Below, piece after piece: positions 10,435 through 20,696 of a stretch of 64,000 nucleotides of DNA; position 1 is the first letter of the stretch; the number at the start of each line of letters is the position of its first letter. The notes beneath the pieces are model-generated. The model was given only the letters and a program-made list of their open reading frames with translations, was not told where the DNA came from and did no database searches. A program made the position numbers and the translations under genes. This DNA comes from Xanthobacteraceae bacterium (GTDB lineage Bacteria > Pseudomonadota > Alphaproteobacteria > Rhizobiales > Xanthobacteraceae): positions 1-64,000 of the forward strand of contig JANINJ010000089.1 of NCBI GenBank assembly GCA_024508855.1, written 5' to 3'.

Positions 10435-10896
10435 ATGAGCCCCGGTATCAGCCATGTGCCCGGGAATTGCGCGCGGGTGGCGCCGATCCTGTCCCGCATC
10501 GGAGATAAGTGGAGCATCCTCGTCATCATGACGCTGGGCGAGGGCCCGGTGCGGTTCAACGAGTTGCGCCGCCGGATCGGCGGCATCTCCCAGCGCATGC
10601 TGACCTTCACGGTGCGCGGCCTGGAGCGGGACGGCTTCGTCAGCCGCACCGTCTATCCGACGATTCCGCCGCGGGTCGAATACACGCTGACACCGCTCGG
10701 ACAATCGCTGCGCGATCCGATCCAGGAACTCGGCCAATGGACCATGCAGCACCTCGACACCATCGAGGCGGCACAAGCGCGCTTCGACCGCGACACCGCC
10801 GCGGCGGCCGAACAGGCGGCGTGGCCGCATGCGAAGCCAGCGCCCGTGTCACGACCGGACCGGACTACGGGCAGCGAACCCGCGCAATCAAGTTGA
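10435..10896 (+). CDS. HxlR-family winged-helix transcriptional regulator
   Basis: A 153-residue regulator. The hallmark segments are ARVAPILSRIGDKWSILVIMTL (about 13-34), RFNELRRRIGGISQRMLT (recognition region, about 39-56) and the wing PPRVEYTLTPLGQSL. A single N-terminal cysteine, Cys12 (GNCARV), matches the position used for thiol sensing in several HxlR/YodB proteins. The Ala-rich C-terminal tail is poorly conserved. A strong AAGGAGG precedes ATG 10435. It likely regulates the divergent FMN reductase and itself. Confidence 0.88.
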   Translation: MSPGISHVPGNCARVAPILSRIGDKWSILVIMTLGEGPVRFNELRRRIGGISQRMLTFTVRGLERDGFVSRTVYPTIPPRVEYTLTPLGQSLRDPIQELGQWTMQHLDTIEAAQARFDRDTAAAAEQAAWPHAKPAPVSRPDRTTGSEPAQSS

Positions 10897-10970
10897 CCTC
10901 ACGGGGCCAAAACCCCATTTATGATGCGATATCCGCCGGGCCTTGAACCCGGCTGCGATGGGAGAAGGCA

Positions 10971-11537
10971 ATGTTCATCCAGACTGAAGCGACACCCAAT
11001 CCGGCGACCCTGAAGTTCCTGCCCGGGCGCACCGTGCTCGGCAGCGGTACACTCGAATTCAACGACCGCGAAGCCGCCACGCGCTCGCCGCTCGCCGAGC
11101 GGCTGTTCAACGTGCCCGGCGTCACCGGCGTGTTCTACGGCTCGGACTTCGTCACCGTGACCAAGGACGACAGCGACTGGCAGCACCTCAAGCCGGCCAT
11201 TCTCGGCGCGATCATGGAGCACTACATGTCCGGCGGCCCGCTGATGGCCGACGGCAGCGAGGCGGGCGACGAGACCGACGGCGAAGGCGAGTTCTTCAAC
11301 GAAGAAGACGCCGAGACCGTCGACATCATCAAGGACCTGATCGAGACGCGCGTACGTCCGGCGGTCGCCAACGACGGCGGCGACATCACCTTCCGCGGCT
11401 TCCGCGACGGCATCGTCTATCTCAACATGAAGGGCTCCTGCTCGGGCTGCCCGTCATCCACCGCGACGCTGAAGCACGGCATCCAGAATCTGCTCAAGCA
11501 TTTCGTTCCGGAAGTCACCGAAGTCGAAGCGGTTTAA
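10971..11537 (+). CDS. NifU/Nfu-family iron-sulfur cluster carrier
   Basis: A 188-residue two-domain protein. The N-terminal Nfu_N domain (MFIQTEATPNPATLKFLPG..., about 1-90) is followed by an acidic linker and a NifU C-terminal domain with the cluster-binding motif CSGCPSS (about 156-162). Nfu proteins hold and deliver 4Fe-4S clusters to client enzymes. Here miaB, a 4Fe-4S enzyme, lies about 3 kb downstream. GGAGAAGG precedes ATG 10971. The length and order match alphaproteobacterial and mitochondrial NFU1-type proteins. Confidence 0.93.
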   Translation: MFIQTEATPNPATLKFLPGRTVLGSGTLEFNDREAATRSPLAERLFNVPGVTGVFYGSDFVTVTKDDSDWQHLKPAILGAIMEHYMSGGPLMADGSEAGDETDGEGEFFNEEDAETVDIIKDLIETRVRPAVANDGGDITFRGFRDGIVYLNMKGSCSGCPSSTATLKHGIQNLLKHFVPEVTEVEAV

Positions 11538-11542
11538 GACGA

Positions 11543-11638
11543 AGCGAATGGCGAATAGGGAGTAGCGAATAGTGAAAGACACATCGCTGCACGCGATTTC
11601 ATGCTAATCTATTCGTTATTCGCTACTCTCTATTCGCT
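11543..11638. repeat. Inverted repeat built of GCGAATA / TATTCGC units, upstream of tsaB
   Basis: The arms are 11543-11572 (AGCGAATGGCGAATAGGGAG... type) and 11609-11638 (...TTATTCGCTACTCTCTATT... type), about 30 bases each and separated by 36. Each arm contains several GCGAAT/ATTCGC heptamers, so it can fold alternatively. It occupies nearly all of the nfu-tsaB gap and ends six bases before the tsaB ATG. That leaves no recognisable Shine-Dalgarno sequence for tsaB. Confidence 0.75.
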
Positions 11639-11644
11639 CCCTCA

Positions 11645-12337
11645 ATGCTGATCCTTGCTATCGATACGGCGCTCGACGCCTGCTCTGCCGGCGTGCTCGA
11701 CACCGAGGCCGGCGCCATGGTCGCGCACGAATCGCAGGCCATGAAGCGCGGCCATGCGGAAGCGCTGATGCCGTTGATCGCGCGGGTGATGCAACAGGCC
11801 GCGCTCGCTTTCACCGCACTCGACCGCATTGCCGTCACCACCGGGCCGGGCAGTTTCACCGGACTGCGCGTCGGACTCTCCGCCGCGCGCGGCATCGCCC
11901 TTGCGGCGGAAAAGCCTGTGGTCGGATTGACGACACTGTCGGCCTATGCCGCACCGCATGTCAGCGAGAGCGGCACCCATCCGCTGATCTCCGCCATCGA
12001 TGCACGACACGATCACGTCTACATGCAGGCCGTGAGCGGCAACGGCACGACGCTGCTGCGGCCGCGCGTCGTGCCGGTCGACGAAGCCTGCGAGGCCGCG
12101 CGTTTCGGCGCGCCGATCATCGTTGGCAATGCCGCAAAAATCCTCGCCGACCGCTGGCCGCGCGACGCCGAGCCGCCGCTGCTGGTCGATCCGCAACCGG
12201 CGCCGGACATCGCGTGGGTCGCATGGCTCGGTGCAGCGGTGGCCCCCGAGAACGCTCCCGCCCGGCCGCTCTATCTGCGCGCGCCCGACGCAAAACCTTC
12301 GGCCAGCGCACTCCCGCGCGCCGTTCCCGCATCATGA
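11645..12337 (+). CDS. tsaB: tRNA threonylcarbamoyladenosine biosynthesis protein TsaB
   Basis: A 230-residue ASKHA-fold protein. MLILAIDTALDACSAGVLD is the phosphate-1-like N terminus, and ITTGPGSFTGLRVGLSAARG-type sequence (about 61-82) is the hallmark of TsaB/YeaZ. It partners TsaD and TsaE in making t6A37 in ANN-decoding tRNAs. The tsaB stop overlaps the ATG of rimI (ATGATGA arrangement at 12334-12337), a common TsaB-RimI pairing. Translation initiation is odd because a repeat sits directly upstream. Confidence 0.92.
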   Translation: MLILAIDTALDACSAGVLDTEAGAMVAHESQAMKRGHAEALMPLIARVMQQAALAFTALDRIAVTTGPGSFTGLRVGLSAARGIALAAEKPVVGLTTLSAYAAPHVSESGTHPLISAIDARHDHVYMQAVSGNGTTLLRPRVVPVDEACEAARFGAPIIVGNAAKILADRWPRDAEPPLLVDPQPAPDIAWVAWLGAAVAPENAPARPLYLRAPDAKPSASALPRAVPAS

Positions 12338-12819
12338 TGAACTGGATCGCGCGCCTGTGGCGCAAGAGCGCGCCGGTGGTCGAGCCCGCGACGCCACGCG
12401 ATGCCGCAGCACTGGCGCAATTGCATGGCGCGTCGTTTCATCGCGGCTGGGGCGAGGGCGAATTCGAAGCCATGCTGCGCGAGCAGAACACGCTGGTGCA
12501 TCGGCTGCGACAGGACCGCAAGGTGATCGGCTTCGCGGCGTCGCGCATGGCGGCGGACGAGGCGGAAATTCTCTCCATCGCCGTCGCCGCCAGCGAGCGC
12601 GGCCGCGGCCTCTCCCGCAACCTGCTGTTGACGCATCTCGGCCATCTCGCCGGGCGCGGGGTGAAAACCGTGTTCCTCGAAGTCGAGGAAAATAATCAAC
12701 CGGCACGACGGTTGTATGACCGCGCCGGGTTTGCCGTCGCCGGCCGCCGCGAACGCTATTACCGGCAGGCCGGCGGTGAGGAATTGAACGCATTGATCAT
12801 GCGCCGCGACTTGTCCTGA
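12334..12819 (+). CDS. rimI: Ribosomal-protein-alanine N-acetyltransferase-like GNAT (RimI)
   Basis: A 161-residue GNAT-fold acetyltransferase. The acetyl-CoA loop region reads ILSIAVAASERGRGLSRNLL (about 76-95; Q/RxxGxG/A as RGRGLS). FLEVEENNQPARRLYDRAGF (about 115-134) is the strongly conserved RimI signature. It is expected to acetylate a protein N terminus (S18 in the classical enzyme). It starts within the tsaB stop codon region at ATG 12334, so the two are translationally coupled. A Fur-family gene follows. Confidence 0.88.
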   Translation: MMNWIARLWRKSAPVVEPATPRDAAALAQLHGASFHRGWGEGEFEAMLREQNTLVHRLRQDRKVIGFAASRMAADEAEILSIAVAASERGRGLSRNLLLTHLGHLAGRGVKTVFLEVEENNQPARRLYDRAGFAVAGRRERYYRQAGGEELNALIMRRDLS

Positions 12820-12863
12820 CGCCCGCGCGGTGGCAAGACAGCATCGTTGCCGGAGCCAGGACG

Positions 12864-13325
12864 ATGACCGCTTTGAAATCCGTAGCCATGTCCCAAAACA
12901 GCTCTCATGCCACCGGAATCGAGGCGCGTTGCGCCGCGACCGGAATGCGCATGACGGAACAGCGCCGCGTCATCGCGCGCGTGCTGGCGGAAGCCGTCGA
13001 TCATCCCGACGTCGAGGAACTGTACCGGCGCTGCGTCGCAGTCGACGACAAGATTTCGATCTCCACCGTGTACCGCACCGTAAAACTGTTCGAGGATGCC
13101 GGCATCATCGAGCGCCACGATTTTCGCGAGGGCCGCGCGCGCTACGAACAGGTGCCCGAGAGTCATCACGATCACCTCATCAACCTGCGCGACGGCACCG
13201 TGGTCGAATTCACTTCCGACGAGATCGAGAAGCTGCAGGCCGAGATCGCCCGCAAGCTCGGCTACAAGCTCGTCGATCACCGGCTGGAATTGTATTGCGT
13301 GCCGCTGGACGAGAACAAATCCTGA
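12864..13325 (+). CDS. fur: Fur-family metalloregulator (Fur/Mur type)
   Basis: A 153-residue Fur-superfamily regulator. The winged helix covers about 25-95 (RMTEQRRVIARVL..., STVYRTVKLFEDAGII) and the dimerisation/metal domain contains PESHHDHLINL (about 92-102). It lacks the CxxC structural zinc motifs of gammaproteobacterial Fur, as is usual in alphaproteobacteria, where the orthologue may sense manganese (Mur) or iron. AGGA precedes ATG 12864; ATG 12888 is an alternative start. The Fur versus Mur choice cannot be settled from sequence. A second, distinct superfamily member, Irr, is at 41997. Confidence 0.88.
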   Translation: MTALKSVAMSQNSSHATGIEARCAATGMRMTEQRRVIARVLAEAVDHPDVEELYRRCVAVDDKISISTVYRTVKLFEDAGIIERHDFREGRARYEQVPESHHDHLINLRDGTVVEFTSDEIEKLQAEIARKLGYKLVDHRLELYCVPLDENKS

Positions 13326-14017
13326 GCGCTCCCTTCGACCTCATCATTTTCGATTGCGACGGCGTGCTGGTCGACAGCGAAGTGATTTCCTGCCGCGTGC
13401 ATGCGGAGCTGTTGACCGCGCACGGCTATCCGATTTCCAGCGAGCAGGTGCGCGCGCGATTCCTCGGCCGTTCGGCACGCGAGGCCAATCTTGAGATCGA
13501 ATCCGAACTCGGTCGCGCGTTGCCGGATGAGTTCGATGCGCTGCTGAAGGCCGCACTGTTTCGCGAATTCGCCGCCACGCTCGAAGCCACGCCGCACATC
13601 CACGCGACGCTGGCCGCGATCGCCCAGCCGGTCTGCGTCGCGTCAAGCGGCACGCCGGAAAAAATCCGCAACAGCCTGACCCGGACCGGACTGTACGACC
13701 GGTTCGCACCGCATATCTTCTCCGCCACCCAGGTGCGCAACGGCAAGCCGGCGCCCGACCTGTTCCTTTACGCCGCATCGCAGATGGGCACGGCACCAAG
13801 CCGCTGCCTCGTGATCGAGGACAGCGTGCCGGGCATTCGCGCCGCCCGTGCGGCCGGCATGGCGGCGGTCGGATTTCATGGCGGCAGCCATTGCCGGCCC
13901 GGCGACGCCGAGGCATTGCGCGGGGCGGGGGCGCTGGCGACTTTCAACGATATGCGCCAATTGCCCGCAATGATGGCCCAAGCTGCTGATATTGCGGAGA
14001 ATATCGCTTCCGCCTGA
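13295..14017 (+). CDS. HAD-superfamily phosphatase (beta-phosphoglucomutase-like subgroup)
   Basis: The conserved part begins [16 protein letters not shown], with the HAD nucleophile DxDG. It continues with motif II VASSGTP, motif III lysine in [13 protein letters not shown], and motif [19 protein letters not shown]. It is a soluble phosphatase or phosphomutase-type enzyme of unknown substrate. The start is unclear: no ATG exists near the conserved N terminus. TTG 13295 gives nine extra residues and overlaps the fur gene by 31 bases; CTG 13322, overlapping the fur TGA, would give an N terminus closer to the core. The gene is certainly coupled to fur. Confidence 0.8.
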   Translation: MRAAGREQILSAPFDLIIFDCDGVLVDSEVISCRVHAELLTAHGYPISSEQVRARFLGRSAREANLEIESELGRALPDEFDALLKAALFREFAATLEATPHIHATLAAIAQPVCVASSGTPEKIRNSLTRTGLYDRFAPHIFSATQVRNGKPAPDLFLYAASQMGTAPSRCLVIEDSVPGIRAARAAGMAAVGFHGGSHCRPGDAEALRGAGALATFNDMRQLPAMMAQAADIAENIASA

Positions 14018-14148
14018 TTATCGCGGCGAGCTTTTCCAACCCTCGCGCGCTGGATTTCCGGCCACTGAAGTTATATCTGACGGGCGCGCGCCGCGGGCGC
14101 GCCGTCGATTTCACCCCATTCGGGTTCCAAGGTTTAAGTTCGGGTTTC

Positions 14149-15549
14149 ATGAGCGCGCCGCGCAAGCTGCATATCAAGTCATACGGCTGTCAGATGAATG
14201 TCTACGATGCGCAGCGCATGGTAGACACGCTCGCGCACGAAGGTTTTGTCGAGACGGCCAGCGTCGATGACGCCGATCTCGTCATCCTCAACACCTGTCA
14301 CATCCGCGAGAAGGCGTCCGAGAAGGTCTATTCCGAACTCGGCCGGTTGCGCGTCGCCAAGGACGAAGCCGCGCGGCACGACCGGCGCATGGATGTCGTG
14401 GTGGCCGGCTGCGTCGCCCAGGCCGAAGGCGCCGAGATTATCCGCCGCGCGCCGGTGGTCGATGTCGTGGTCGGACCGCAGAGCTATCACAACCTGCCGC
14501 AACTCTTGGCGCGGGCGAAGCGCGACGGCCGCGCGCTCGACACCGAATTTCCGATCGAGGACAAGTTCGCGGCGCTGCCGCAGCCGAAGCCCGCGGCGAT
14601 CCGCGCGCGCGGCGTGTCCGCATTCGTCACCGTGCAGGAAGGCTGCGACAAGTTCTGCACCTTCTGCGTCGTGCCCTACACGCGCGGCACCGAAGTGTCG
14701 CGGCCGGTGGCGCGCATCGTCGAGGACGTGAAGCGCCTCACCGACAACGGCGTGCGCGAGATCACGCTGATCGGCCAGAACGTCAACGCCTATCACGGCG
14801 AAGGACCGGACGGACAACCCTGGCCGCTCGGCAAACTGCTGCATCATCTTGCGGCGATCCCCGGCATCGCGCGGCTGCGCTATTCGACCAGCCATCCGCG
14901 CGACGTCGACGACACGCTGATCGAGGCGCACCGCGACCTGCCGGCGCTGATGCCGTTCGTACACCTGCCGGTGCAATCCGGATCCGACCGGATTCTGGCA
15001 GCGATGAATCGCAAGCACACTGCTGCCGAATACCGCCGCGTCATCGACCGGTTTCGCGCGGTGCGCCCGGATATCGCCTTTTCGTCGGATTTCATCGTCG
15101 GCTTCCCGGGGGAAACCGAACAGGATTTCGCCGCCACCCTCGCGCTGGTCGCGCAAATCGGCTACGCTGGAGCGTATTCGTTCAAATACTCGGCCCGCCC
15201 CGGCACGCCGGCGGCGGACATGCAGGAGATGGTTGCAACGGCGACGATGGACGAGCGATTGGCGCGGCTTCAGGAATTGATCGACAGCCAGCAACACGCC
15301 TTCAACCAGGCGGCGATCGGCACCACGGTCGATGTGCTGTTCGAACGCGCCGCGCGCAACCCGGGCCAGATCGTCGGCCGCACCGCTTACCTGCAACCCG
15401 CGCATGTCATGGCGCCGGACGACATCATCGGGCAAGTGCTGCCGGTCACGCTCTCGAGCCTCGAACGCTACAGCCTGCTCGGCACACTCGCGACCTCGCC
15501 CGCCACCATCCACGCACCTGCAACAGCCCCCGCCCTCACTGGAGCCTGA
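14149..15549 (+). CDS. miaB: tRNA-2-methylthio-N6-dimethylallyladenosine synthase MiaB
   Basis: A 466-residue radical-SAM methylthiotransferase. The N-terminal UPF0004 domain has three cluster cysteines ([28 protein letters not shown]). The radical SAM motif is [10 protein letters not shown] (CxxxCxxC, about 167), and the protein ends in a TRAM domain. It adds the 2-methylthio group to i6A37 of tRNAs reading UNN codons. The cluster-dependent enzyme sits a few genes after nfu. ATG 14149 lies 131 bases after the HAD gene, and phoH follows immediately. Confidence 0.95.
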   Translation: MSAPRKLHIKSYGCQMNVYDAQRMVDTLAHEGFVETASVDDADLVILNTCHIREKASEKVYSELGRLRVAKDEAARHDRRMDVVVAGCVAQAEGAEIIRRAPVVDVVVGPQSYHNLPQLLARAKRDGRALDTEFPIEDKFAALPQPKPAAIRARGVSAFVTVQEGCDKFCTFCVVPYTRGTEVSRPVARIVEDVKRLTDNGVREITLIGQNVNAYHGEGPDGQPWPLGKLLHHLAAIPGIARLRYSTSHPRDVDDTLIEAHRDLPALMPFVHLPVQSGSDRILAAMNRKHTAAEYRRVIDRFRAVRPDIAFSSDFIVGFPGETEQDFAATLALVAQIGYAGAYSFKYSARPGTPAADMQEMVATATMDERLARLQELIDSQQHAFNQAAIGTTVDVLFERAARNPGQIVGRTAYLQPAHVMAPDDIIGQVLPVTLSSLERYSLLGTLATSPATIHAPATAPALTGA

Positions 15550-15553
15550 ACCC

Positions 15554-16608
<1,055 letters not shown>

Positions 16609-16609
<1 letters not shown>

Positions 16610-17193
16610 TGCCTTCAACGCCACGAGGACGCATGTTGCCCGCAAGGCAACCATCGCCGCAACCCATGTCCAGAAACGCTCCAACGATGCCGCATTTCCT
16701 TCCCGACACCGATGTCCTGATCGTTGCGGAATGCTGGGATGCGGAGGCCGACGCCGAGGCCGTGATACGCCGCGCCATCGAGGCTGCCGCGTCGATGGTG
16801 GAGAACGACGTCGCCGATGCCGAGTTGGCGGTGATGCTCACCGACGATGCCGGCATTCGCACGCTGAACAACAACTGGCGCAAGATCGACAAGCCGACCA
16901 ACGTGCTGTCGTTTCCCGCGTTGCAGCTAGAGGGCGCGCCGAAGCCCGGCGATGCGCCGCGCATGCTCGGCGATATCGCCATCGCCTATGAGACCACGCG
17001 GCGCGAGGCCGACGACGAACAGAAGCCGTTCGATCATCATCTCAGCCATCTCGCCGTGCACGGCTTCCTGCATCTGATGGGCTACGATCACGAGAACGAT
17101 GCGGACGCCGAGGAGATGGAAGCCCTCGAACGGCAGGTGCTGGCGCAGCTCGGGATTCCCGATCCCTATGCGGGCCAGGACCGGGTGAACTGA
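16609..17193 (+). CDS. ybeY: Endoribonuclease YbeY
   Basis: A UPF0054 metalloprotein needed for 16S rRNA maturation and ribosome quality control. The zinc triad lies in HLAVHGFLHLMGYDHEND, which matches the HGxLHLxGYDH signature. ATG 16609 overlaps the phoH TGA and gives 194 residues. ATG 16666 or 16687 would give lengths nearer the family mean, so the first 20-26 residues are doubtful. The corC-like gene follows one base after the stop. Confidence 0.92.
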
Positions 17194-17194
17194 C

Positions 17195-18304
17195 ATGCCC
17201 GACGCCGAACCTAGACAGGACGAGCAGCGCAGCGACCGCAATCTGCCGGTGCCGGTGCGCGAGGGCGAAGTGCTGCGCCCCACCGCCGACAACTGGCTGA
17301 TGCGCGCCATCCGCACGCTGTTCGGCTGGAAGCCGGGCTCGGTGCGAGACGACCTGCAGGTAGTGCTCGACGCCAGCGCGCCGGACGAAGGCAACTTCTC
17401 CGCGGTCGAGCGCACCATGCTGCGCAACCTGCTCAATCTGCACGAGCGCCGCATCGCCGACGTGATGATCCATCGCGCCGACATCGTTGCGGTGAAACAG
17501 GACATCTCGCTCGGCGAATTGATGGCGCGGTTCGAAAGCGAGGCGCATTCGCGCTTCGTGGTCTACAACGAAACCCTCGACGATCCGGTCGGCATGGTTC
17601 ACATCCGCGACCTGCTGGCCTTCATGACCTCGAAGGCGCGGGTCACCGAACCGGTCAAGACCAGGCGCAAGAAACCATTCCCGGCCGGGCTCGACCTGCG
17701 CGCGGTGGATCTGGCGACGACGCTCGCCGACTCCAACATCATCCGCAACCTGCTCTACGTCCCGCCCTCGATGCGCGCCATCGATCTGCTGGCGCAGATG
17801 CAGGCGTCGCGGCTGCATCTCGCGCTGGTGGTCGACGAATACGGCGGCACCGACGGGCTGGTGTCGATCGAGGACATCGTCGAACAGATCGTCGGCGAGA
17901 TCGACGACGAACACGACAGCACCGAACCGCCGTCGATCATCAAACAGGGCGACGACACCTTCATTGCCGACGCCCGCGCCCCGCTCGAGGATGTTCGCGC
18001 CATGATCGGCGATGCGTTCGAGACCGGCGAAGCCGGCGAGGATGTCGAAACGCTTGGCGGTTTCCTGGTCACCCATGTCGGGCGATTGCCGGTCCGCGGC
18101 GAGATCATTTCCGGTCCCGGCGATTTCGAGATCGAAGTGCTCGATGCCGATCCGCGCCGCGTGAAGCGGCTGCGGATCAGGCCGCGCAAGGAACGCGCCG
18201 CTCCGCGGGCGCGCGAGGCGCGGCGCCGCGATGCATCGGCGGATAGCGCCGGCTCGCCGGGCGGCGACGCGCCATCGCAGAACGACGGACCGTCCTCCTC
18301 ATGA
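17195..18304 (+). CDS. CorC/HlyC-family CBS-domain protein
   Basis: A 369-residue protein with two CBS domains (RIADVMIHRADIVAV... about 88-200, ending in the VVDEYGGTDGLVSIEDIVEQIVGEI hallmark about 215-239). A CorC/HlyC transporter-associated domain follows. There is no DUF21 membrane domain, so it is the short soluble form. Such proteins are called hemolysins historically but are linked to Mg/Co ion transport and, beside lnt and ybeY, to envelope or ribosome maintenance. The charged C-terminal tail (about 320-369) looks disordered. The stop overlaps the lnt start. Confidence 0.88.
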   Translation: MPDAEPRQDEQRSDRNLPVPVREGEVLRPTADNWLMRAIRTLFGWKPGSVRDDLQVVLDASAPDEGNFSAVERTMLRNLLNLHERRIADVMIHRADIVAVKQDISLGELMARFESEAHSRFVVYNETLDDPVGMVHIRDLLAFMTSKARVTEPVKTRRKKPFPAGLDLRAVDLATTLADSNIIRNLLYVPPSMRAIDLLAQMQASRLHLALVVDEYGGTDGLVSIEDIVEQIVGEIDDEHDSTEPPSIIKQGDDTFIADARAPLEDVRAMIGDAFETGEAGEDVETLGGFLVTHVGRLPVRGEIISGPGDFEIEVLDADPRRVKRLRIRPRKERAAPRAREARRRDASADSAGSPGGDAPSQNDGPSSS

Positions 18305-19911
18305 TGCTCAGCCGCAAGCTTCGCGCCGGCGCGCTGGCGATCATCCTGGCGTGGGGCTGGAAGCGCGCCCTCATCGCGCTCGTTGCCGGCGCGCTATCGT
18401 CGCTCGCGATGGCGCCGTTCAATGCCTGGCCGGTGCTGTTCGTCACTTTCCCGGTGATGGTGTGGCTGATCGACGGGGCCGGTGCGGGCCGGCTCAACGG
18501 CGTGCCCGCCGCGGCCATGGCCGGATGGTGGTTCGGCTTCGGCTATTTCGTCCCGGGCCTGTACTGGATCGGTTACGCCTTTCTGGTCGATGCCTCGACC
18601 TTCGGCTGGCTGCTGCCGTTCGCGGTGTGCGGCCTGCCCGCCTATCTCGCACTCTACACCGCTGCCGGTTTCGCACTGGCGCGCACGGTGTGGCCGCGCG
18701 GCGTTCTGCGTATCCTGGCGCTGGCGGTGGCGCTCACCGTTTCCGAATGGCTGCGCGGGCATCTGTTGAGCGGCTTTCCGTGGAATGCATTCGGCTATGC
18801 ACTGACCGAGCCGCTGGCGCTGGCGCAGACTGCGTCGCTGATCGGGCTGTGGGGACTGACCTTCCTCAGCGTCGCGATCTTCGCCGCTCCGGCGGTGCTG
18901 ATCGACAGCCGCAGCCAGACGCGGCGGCCGTGGCTGGCGCCGACGGCCGCATTGCTGGTGCTGGTGGCGATGGGCGTCTACGGCGCGGCGCGGTTGTCGC
19001 AGCATCCGACCGAAACCGTCGCCGACGTCAGGCTGCGCATCATGCAGCCCAACCTGCAGCAGGACGAACGCTTCAACTATTCCGCCAAGGCGGCGGTGAT
19101 GCAGAAGTATCTCGCGCTGTCGGACCGCGCCACCGGGCCGCAATCGACCGGCGTGCGCGACGCCACCATCCTGATCTGGCCGGAATCCGCATTTCCGTTT
19201 TTCCTGACCCGCGAAGGCGACGCGATGGCACAGATCGCGGAGCTGCTACCGAAAGGCACTGTGCTGATCACCGGTGCAGTACGGGCACCCGATGTGCCGC
19301 CGGGGACGCCGATTACCCGCGCGTATAATTCGATCTACCTGATCGGCGACGATGGCGGGATTCTATCGGTTTACGACAAATTGCATCTGGTGCCGTTCGG
19401 CGAATACCTGCCGTTTCAGGACCTGATGGAGAAGCTAGGCTTCGAGCAATTGACCAAGGTGCGCGGCGGCTTCATTCCCGGCACACGCCGCCGCACCATC
19501 GCGGTGCCGCGCGCCCCGCGCATGCTGCCGCTGATCTGTTACGAAGCGATCTTCCCGAGCGACGCCATGACCGGTGACGACCGGCCCGGCTGGATCGTCA
19601 ACCTCACCAACGACGGCTGGTTCGGCATCTCGACCGGGCCTTATCAACATCTGCAGCAGGCGCGGCTCCGCGCCGTCGAGCAAGGCCTGCCACTGGTGCG
19701 TGCGGCCAACACAGGCATTTCCGCGGTGGTCGATCCGTTAGGGCGAATTGTCGCGCAACTCGAGCTTGGCCGCGAAGGCGTGCTCGACTCCAGCCTTCCC
19801 GCCGCGATCCCGCCGACGCTCTATGCACGCACCGGGAATATTCCGATCATCGTCGTCCTGTTGATCGCCACAATTTTAGTCATTCGCCGCCGCCCGGTGC
19901 GCCGAACCTAG
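18301..19911 (+). CDS. lnt: Apolipoprotein N-acyltransferase Lnt
   Basis: A 536-residue inner-membrane enzyme with about six N-terminal membrane segments (to about residue 230) and a periplasmic nitrilase domain. The catalytic triad is visible: Glu295 (WPESAFPF), Lys360 (YDKLHLVPFGEYLP) and Cys413 (LICYEAIF). A final membrane segment lies near the C terminus. It transfers the third acyl chain to the N-terminal cysteine of lipoproteins, the last step before Lol sorting; lolA lies in the same window. ATG 18301 overlaps the end of the CorC-like gene by four bases. Confidence 0.95.
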   Translation: MMLSRKLRAGALAIILAWGWKRALIALVAGALSSLAMAPFNAWPVLFVTFPVMVWLIDGAGAGRLNGVPAAAMAGWWFGFGYFVPGLYWIGYAFLVDASTFGWLLPFAVCGLPAYLALYTAAGFALARTVWPRGVLRILALAVALTVSEWLRGHLLSGFPWNAFGYALTEPLALAQTASLIGLWGLTFLSVAIFAAPAVLIDSRSQTRRPWLAPTAALLVLVAMGVYGAARLSQHPTETVADVRLRIMQPNLQQDERFNYSAKAAVMQKYLALSDRATGPQSTGVRDATILIWPESAFPFFLTREGDAMAQIAELLPKGTVLITGAVRAPDVPPGTPITRAYNSIYLIGDDGGILSVYDKLHLVPFGEYLPFQDLMEKLGFEQLTKVRGGFIPGTRRRTIAVPRAPRMLPLICYEAIFPSDAMTGDDRPGWIVNLTNDGWFGISTGPYQHLQQARLRAVEQGLPLVRAANTGISAVVDPLGRIVAQLELGREGVLDSSLPAAIPPTLYARTGNIPIIVVLLIATILVIRRRPVRRT

Positions 19912-20142
19912 CGATTGGCGATCCGTCGTTCTGACCGGATCGTATCAACTTTTCAGTTACTTAGAATCCCGGCTTCTATATAAGAGATGGGCAAGCCGAC
20001 CGCGCTAATATATTTAAGGCCAAGTTCTCGATTTTGCCGAATTAAACCGCAATCGTGATCCAGCTTTCTCGCGGAATCTGACCCGCGTTGCCTACCGAAC
20101 CACGCCTGATTGAACTTGCCGTCGCGACCCATGGAGAGACGA

Positions 20143-20565
20143 ATGTCGACCAAAGCGCCCAATCCTGTTGACAAATATGTCGGCAGCCGTGTGCGCATGC
20201 GACGTATCATGTTGGGTATGAGCCAGGAGAAACTTGGCGAGGCGCTCGGCCTGACCTTCCAACAAATCCAGAAGTACGAGAAGGGCACCAATCGCGTCGG
20301 CGCAAGCCGCATTCAGCAGATTTCAGAGATTCTTCAGGTGCCGGTCTCGTTCCTGTTCGAAGGCAGCCCCGGCGGCACGGCAAATGCCGACGGCTTCGGC
20401 GAAGCGCCCTCTCCCGCCTATGTTTCCGACTTCCTGGCGACTTCCGAAGGCCTTGCGCTGACCCGCGCTTTTACCCGCATCACCGACGCGAAATTGCGGC
20501 GCAGCATCGTCGACATGGTCGAGCAGATCGCCGCACGCGAACAGCCGGACAACCGCACCGACTGA
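20143..20565 (+). CDS. XRE-family helix-turn-helix regulator
   Basis: A 140-residue regulator with a Cro/C1-type HTH. VGSRVRMRRIMLGMSQEKLGEALGLTFQQIQKYEKGTNRV covers about 12-51, and the C-terminal extension contains FLATSEGLALTRAFTRI. This is the conserved alphaproteobacterial type found after lnt. GGAGAG precedes ATG 20143. It has its own AT-rich upstream region of 231 bases after lnt, so it is probably transcribed separately. In related genomes I recall metK as the next gene; here trmB follows instead. The target genes are unknown. Confidence 0.88.
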   Translation: MSTKAPNPVDKYVGSRVRMRRIMLGMSQEKLGEALGLTFQQIQKYEKGTNRVGASRIQQISEILQVPVSFLFEGSPGGTANADGFGEAPSPAYVSDFLATSEGLALTRAFTRITDAKLRRSIVDMVEQIAAREQPDNRTD

Positions 20566-20696
20566 TTTTTCGCTTCGCGGCAGGTTCGCCGCAACCGGTC
20601 TTCTCGCAGCAGACATTACCCTGTAGACGGTTCGCAGACGGCTCGGTCTCGCATGCGCGAGATTCGAATCAATTCCGCTGCAACGACACCGACACC

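Noticed and set aside
17195-18304. Hemolysin label for the CBS-domain protein
   Set aside because: The CorC/HlyC name is historical; there is no toxin feature, and the neighbours are ribosome and envelope maintenance genes.
20650-20690. ATTCGAATC sequence resembling a tRNA T-arm
   Set aside because: No acceptor, D or anticodon stems around it; no tRNA was found in the window.
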